Source: Gemmatimonadota bacterium (GTDB lineage: Bacteria > Gemmatimonadota > Gemmatimonadetes > Gemmatimonadales > GWC2-71-9). From it: a stretch of DNA of 10,060 bases. How positions within the stretch are numbered: position 1 is the first letter of the stretch; each line of letters begins with the position of its first letter. Of this stretch, positions 6,837 through 10,060 are shown in pieces. Location of the stretch: contig JAGGAG010000101.1 of assembly GCA_017889745.1 (NCBI GenBank), positions 1 through 10,060 of the forward strand. Direction: 5' to 3'. The position numbers and the translations under genes are program-made. Under the pieces are notes generated by a model, which worked only from the letters and a program-made list of their open reading frames with translations, did not search any database and had not been told where the DNA came from.

Positions 6837-6855
6837 GTCCTCGCGTCCTCAGGTC
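6747..6855. repeat. Inverted pair of 3-unit octamer arrays across the sufD-sufS junction
   Basis: The left half is ACGTGAGC, GCGTGAGG, ACGTGAGG (6747-6770). The right half is TTCACGTC, CTCGCGTC, CTCAGGTC (6832-6855), the reverse-complement form of the same octamer. A perfect 10-bp pair, GAGGACGTGA (6759-6768) with TCACGTCCTC (6833-6842), spans a 64-nt loop. That loop holds a smaller 6-bp stem, GGACGC (6776-6781) with GCGTCC (6790-6795). The right half includes the likely sufS ribosome-binding site and GTG start. Confidence 0.82.
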
Positions 6856-6869
6856 GATTCGCCGCGCCT

Positions 6870-8150
6870 TTACCCGCCCAGCCCAACTCCGACGCGTTCC
6901 TGAACCAGCCGGTCCAGCTCTGCGCGCACTGGCTCCAGCGCCACCTCCGCCACCACTTCGGCCGCGAATGCGTACGTCAGGAACCGCCGCGCCGCCGCGA
7001 GCGGGATGCACCGGCTCTGGAGGTAGAACAGCATCTTCTCGTTGAGGGCACCCACCGTCGCCCCATGCGTGCACTTCACGTCGTCCGCGAAGATCTCCAG
7101 CTGCGGCTTGGTGTCGATCTTGGCCGTCTCCGAGAGCAGCAGCGCGCGGTTGGTCTGCTTCGCGTCGGTCTTCTGCGCCTCCGGTGTCACGAAGATCTTT
7201 CCGTTGAACACCCCGTGCGACCGCCCGTCCAGGATCCCCTTGTAGACCTCCCAGCTCCGGCAGTTGGGATGGTCGTGGAAGATCGCCGTGTGGTTGTCGA
7301 CCAGCTGCTCGCCCCGCCCGAAGTAGAGGCCGTACAGCAGGCTCTCCACGTTAGCGGCGTTCAGGTGGCTCCGCAGGTCGTGCCGCGCGATCGCCCCGCC
7401 CATGGCGAAGCTGAAGTTGCGATAGTGGCTGTCGCGCTCCTGGGCGATGTGGGTCAGCCCCACATGGAACGCCTGCTCGCCCTCGCGCTGGATCCGGGTG
7501 TGCTCCACCCAGGCGTTCTCCGCCACCACCACCTCGGTGACCACGTTGGTGAGGTAGCGCTCGCCGCCTGCCAGCGTGACGTAGCTCTCGATGATCGATG
7601 CCCGTGCCTCGCGGTCCACCACCACGAGGTTGCGCGGGTACACCGCGGACTCGCCCGCGCCCGGCGCGGTCACGAACAGCAGGTGGATCGGGTACGCCGG
7701 CTCGGCGCGCGACGGCACGTGCACGAACGCGCCATCGGCGATCTGGCCGGTGTTCCAGGCCACGAACGGCGTGGCATCGAGCGCGACGTGGCGGCCCAGG
7801 TGCTTCTCCAGGGCGGGATCCGAGCCCAGCGCCTGCGCCAGGCTCCCGGCCCGGATCCCCGCCCCGACCGCCACCGACGACAACTCCGCACTGTACCGGC
7901 CGTTCACGAACACGAGCCGCGGCCACTCGGCATGCCCGAACATGAAGGGCGTGAGGGACTCGAGGGAGACAGTCGCCTCAGGCGCCGCACCGAACGTCGC
8001 CGAGGCGATCGGGGAGATGGGCGTGAACCGCCACTCCTCGTCCCTCGACTTGGGGAGGCCCAGCTCGGCAAAGCGCTGCCCACCCTGCTGCCGCAGCGCC
8101 ACGAGCCATGCCGGCAGGGTGGTGTCGATCCGGTCCGCCACTGCCGTCAT
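6870..8150 (-). CDS. sufD: SufD, subunit of the SufBCD Fe-S assembly complex
   Basis: SufD pairs with SufB on a SufC dimer to form the SufBC2D scaffold. From the chosen start it has 426 residues. The N-terminal part carries SRDEEWRFTPI (36-46), typical of SufD. The beta-helix core follows, and the C-terminal conserved block reads SHGVFNGKIFV, then KTDAKQTNRALLLSETAKIDTKP, then LEIFADDVKCTHGATVG. In that block C360 and H362 correspond to E. coli SufD C358 and H360, residues implicated in cluster assembly at the SufB-SufD interface. An upstream in-frame start at 8186 exists, but ATG 8148-8150 forms an ATGA overlap with the sufC stop and sits at the usual distance from the first conserved residues. 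The stop is TAA 6870-6872. Confidence 0.97.
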   Translation of the reverse strand: MTAVADRIDTTLPAWLVALRQQGGQRFAELGLPKSRDEEWRFTPISPIASATFGAAPEATVSLESLTPFMFGHAEWPRLVFVNGRYSAELSSVAVGAGIRAGSLAQALGSDPALEKHLGRHVALDATPFVAWNTGQIADGAFVHVPSRAEPAYPIHLLFVTAPGAGESAVYPRNLVVVDREARASIIESYVTLAGGERYLTNVVTEVVVAENAWVEHTRIQREGEQAFHVGLTHIAQERDSHYRNFSFAMGGAIARHDLRSHLNAANVESLLYGLYFGRGEQLVDNHTAIFHDHPNCRSWEVYKGILDGRSHGVFNGKIFVTPEAQKTDAKQTNRALLLSETAKIDTKPQLEIFADDVKCTHGATVGALNEKMLFYLQSRCIPLAAARRFLTYAFAAEVVAEVALEPVRAELDRLVQERVGVGLGG

Positions 8151-8917
8151 GTCGTGGCCGCCGTGTCGGCCAGGTCCTCGATCCACTCGTAGCCGCGCGC
8201 CTCGAGCTCGAGCGCCAGCTCCTTGCCGCCCGACTTCACGATCCGCCCCCCCACCAGCACATGCACGAAGTCGGGCACGATGTAGTTGAGCAGCCGCTGG
8301 TAGTGCGTCACCACGATGGTGGCGCTGTCAGGGCGCTTGAGCCTGTTGACCCCGCCCGCCACGATGCGAAGCGCGTCGATGTCGAGGCCCGAATCGGTCT
8401 CGTCCAGGATGGCGAGCCTGGGCTCCAGCACCGCCATCTGCAGGATCTCGTTCCGCTTCTTCTCGCCACCCGAGAAGCCGGCGTTCACGAAGCGCTGCAT
8501 GATCTCCGGACCCCATTCCACCACCTTGAGCTTCTCCTCCAGCACGTCCAGGAAGTCCATCGGGTCGGCTTCCTCGAGCCCCTTTGCCTTCCGGATCTCG
8601 TTGTACGCGGCGCGCAGGAAATAGGCATTGGTGACGCCCGGGATCTCCACCGGGTACTGGAAGGCCAGGAACACGCCCCTCCGGGCCCGCTCCTCCGGCT
8701 CAAGGTCGAGCAGATCCTCGCCTTCGTAGAGCACCTCGCCGCCGGTGACCGTGTACGCCGGGTGTCCCGCCAGCACCTGCGCCAGCGTACTCTTGCCCGA
8801 CCCGTTGGGCCCCATGATCGCGTGCACCTCTCCGGTGTTCACTGTGAGGGACACGCCGCGAAGGATCTCCCGGTCGCCGGCCGACGCGGACAGGTTGCGA
8901 ATCTCGAGCATGCTCAT
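8147..8917 (-). CDS. sufC: SufC, Fe-S assembly ATPase
   Basis: SufC is an ABC-type ATPase, cytosolic rather than a transporter subunit, that drives conformational change in SufBCD. The 256-residue protein has Walker A GPNGSGKS (36-43), Q-loop glutamine Q87 in FLAFQYPVEIPG, signature FSGGEKKRNEILQ (148-160), Walker B LAILDE (168-173), D-loop SGLD (176-179) and switch histidine H205. FQYPVEIPGV and ETDSGLDIDALRIVAGGVN are SufC-specific. The ATG at 8915-8917 overlaps the sufB stop (ATGA); a second ATG two codons later is possible. It overlaps sufD by 4 nt at its 3' end. Confidence 0.98.
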   Translation of the reverse strand: MSMLEIRNLSASAGDREILRGVSLTVNTGEVHAIMGPNGSGKSTLAQVLAGHPAYTVTGGEVLYEGEDLLDLEPEERARRGVFLAFQYPVEIPGVTNAYFLRAAYNEIRKAKGLEEADPMDFLDVLEEKLKVVEWGPEIMQRFVNAGFSGGEKKRNEILQMAVLEPRLAILDETDSGLDIDALRIVAGGVNRLKRPDSATIVVTHYQRLLNYIVPDFVHVLVGGRIVKSGGKELALELEARGYEWIEDLADTAATT

Positions 8918-10060
8918 CCAACACTCCCCTCAAGTGAAACGCCGAGCAGCTTCTGGGCTTCCACAGCGAACTCCATCGGCAGCTCCTTGAAGACTTCCTT
9001 GCAGAAGCCGTTCACGATGAGCGAGATGGCGTTTTCGGTGTTGAGCCCGCGCTGCTTGCAGTAGAAGATCTGGTCCTCGCCGATCTTGGACGTGGACGCT
9101 TCGTGCTCCACGTCGCTCGTGGCGTTCTGGACGTCGATATACGGGAAGGTGTGCGCCCCGCACCGGTTGCCGATCAGCATCGAGTCGCACTGCGTGTAGT
9201 TCCGCGACCCCGCCGCCTTCGGCAGCATCTTGACCAGGCCCCGGTAGCTGTTGTTGCCCTGGCCCGCCGAGATGCCCTTCGACACCACCGTGCTCCGGGA
9301 ATTCTTCCCGATGTGGATCATCTTGGTCCCGGTGTCGGCCTGCTGCTTCCCGTTCACCACCGCCACCGAGTAGAACTCGCCCACCGAGTCATCGCCCTGC
9401 AGGATCACGCTGGGATACTTCCAGGTAATGGCCGAGCCAGTCTCCACCTGGGTCCAGGAGATCTTGGACCGCTCCATCGCCCTGCCCCGCTTGGTGACGA
9501 AGTTGTAGATGCCGCCCACGCCCCGCTCGTCGCCCGCGTACCAGTTCTGCACCGTGGAGTACTTGATGGTGGCACCGGGCAGCGCCACCAGCTCCACCAC
9601 CGCCGCGTGCAGCTGGTTCTCGTCCCGCTTGGGCGCCGTGCATCCCTCGAGGTAGCTCACGTACGCCCCCTCGTCGGCCACGATGAGGGTCCGCTCGAAC
9701 TGGCCCGTCTCCGCGGTGTTGATGCGGAAGTACGTGGACAGTTCCATCGGGCAGCGCACCCCCTTCGGGATGTACACGAAGGAGCCGTCCGAGAAGACCG
9801 CCGAGTTGAGCGCGGCGAAGAAGTTGTCGCTGGCCGGCACGACCGAGCCCAGGTACTTCCGGATCAGCTCGGGATGCTCCCGCACCGCCTCGCTGAACGA
9901 GCAGAAGATGATCCCCTGCTCCATGAGCTTGGCCTTGTAGGTGGTACCGACCGACACCGAGTCGAAGATGGCGTCCACCGCCACGCCCGCGAGCAGCTTC
10001 TGCTCGCTAAGCGGGATGCCGAGCTTCTGGTAGGTCTCGATCAGCTTGGGGTCGGCCTCG
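8914..10060 (-). CDS. sufB: SufB, Fe-S assembly scaffold subunit (5' end outside window)
   Basis: SufB is the subunit on which the nascent Fe-S cluster is built. About 381 codons are visible and the frame stays open to the right edge, so roughly the first 100 residues of a family usually near 470-490 are missing. The first visible residues read EADPKLIETYQKLGIPLSEQ, and the GTG near 9984 is internal, not the start. Diagnostic blocks are GCTAPKRDENQLHAAVVELVA, VQNWYAGDERGVGGIYNFVTKRG and RNYTQCDSMLIGNRCGAHTFPY. The cysteine at 9187-9189 corresponds to E. coli C405 in the persulfide relay. VEHEASTSKIGEDQ follows, with the glutamate at 9100-9102 corresponding to E434. The C-terminus FAVEAQKLLGVSLEGSVG is typical. 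It is the first visible gene of the operon; its promoter and any regulator lie outside. Confidence 0.98.
   Translation of the reverse strand, partial: EADPKLIETYQKLGIPLSEQKLLAGVAVDAIFDSVSVGTTYKAKLMEQGIIFCSFSEAVREHPELIRKYLGSVVPASDNFFAALNSAVFSDGSFVYIPKGVRCPMELSTYFRINTAETGQFERTLIVADEGAYVSYLEGCTAPKRDENQLHAAVVELVALPGATIKYSTVQNWYAGDERGVGGIYNFVTKRGRAMERSKISWTQVETGSAITWKYPSVILQGDDSVGEFYSVAVVNGKQQADTGTKMIHIGKNSRSTVVSKGISAGQGNNSYRGLVKMLPKAAGSRNYTQCDSMLIGNRCGAHTFPYIDVQNATSDVEHEASTSKIGEDQIFYCKQRGLNTENAISLIVNGFCKEVFKELPMEFAVEAQKLLGVSLEGSVG

Noticed and set aside
6765..8192. 475-codon plus-strand frame antisense to sufD
   Set aside because: It is long but His/Arg/Leu-rich and entirely opposite sufD, whose protein is clearly conserved; such antisense frames are common at high GC.

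Overview
The window is high-GC bacterial chromosomal DNA, densely coded except for one stretch of about 1 kb near the left end. It carries a chromosomal partition locus (the 5' end of parA plus two parS-type palindromes), a NatAB-like ABC exporter, a phosphinothricin-type GNAT acetyltransferase, and most of a SUF iron-sulfur cluster operon of the sufB-sufC-sufD-sufS-sufU type. A bacilliredoxin gene and a small unknown gene follow the SUF genes. SufU as the scaffold/sulfur acceptor, a bacilliredoxin and high GC suggest a Gram-positive-like or deep-branching phylum. Heptanucleotide arrays together with this gene set make me think of Gemmatimonadota, but that is a guess from memory, not something shown here.

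Layout, left to right. 1-296 (minus) is the N-terminal third of ParA. 297-1310 has no convincing gene. It holds a perfect parS (485-500), a one-mismatch parS (1056-1071), several inverted repeats, a terminator-like hairpin (1185-1208) and a 13-unit heptamer array (1211-1301). 1311-3570 (minus) is an ABC-2 permease and its ATPase, overlapping by 8 nt. 3706-4311 (plus) is the acetyltransferase, the only plus-strand gene I accept; its 3' end overlaps the next minus-strand gene by 20 nt. 4292-10060 (minus) reads, in transcription order from the right edge, sufB (5' end outside the window), sufC, sufD, sufS, sufU, brxA-like and a 93-codon unknown gene. Most junctions overlap by 1-4 nt (ATGA, TGATG, TTGA), so this looks like one transcription unit.

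How the genes work together: SufS takes sulfur from cysteine and passes it to SufU. SufBCD assembles the cluster, with SufC supplying ATP hydrolysis. The bacilliredoxin directly downstream would act on thiol-protein mixed disulfides, a plausible partner for a cysteine-exposing pathway.

The least expected content is repetitive. A heptamer family (CACCGTT / TACCGCC) sits at the 3' ends of two unrelated minus-strand genes in the same orientation and supplies the last codons and stop of sufU. A distinct octamer family (ACGTGAGG) forms an inverted pair of 3-unit arrays across the sufD-sufS junction. That pair contains the apparent sufS ribosome-binding site, its GTG start and part of a non-conserved N-terminal extension.
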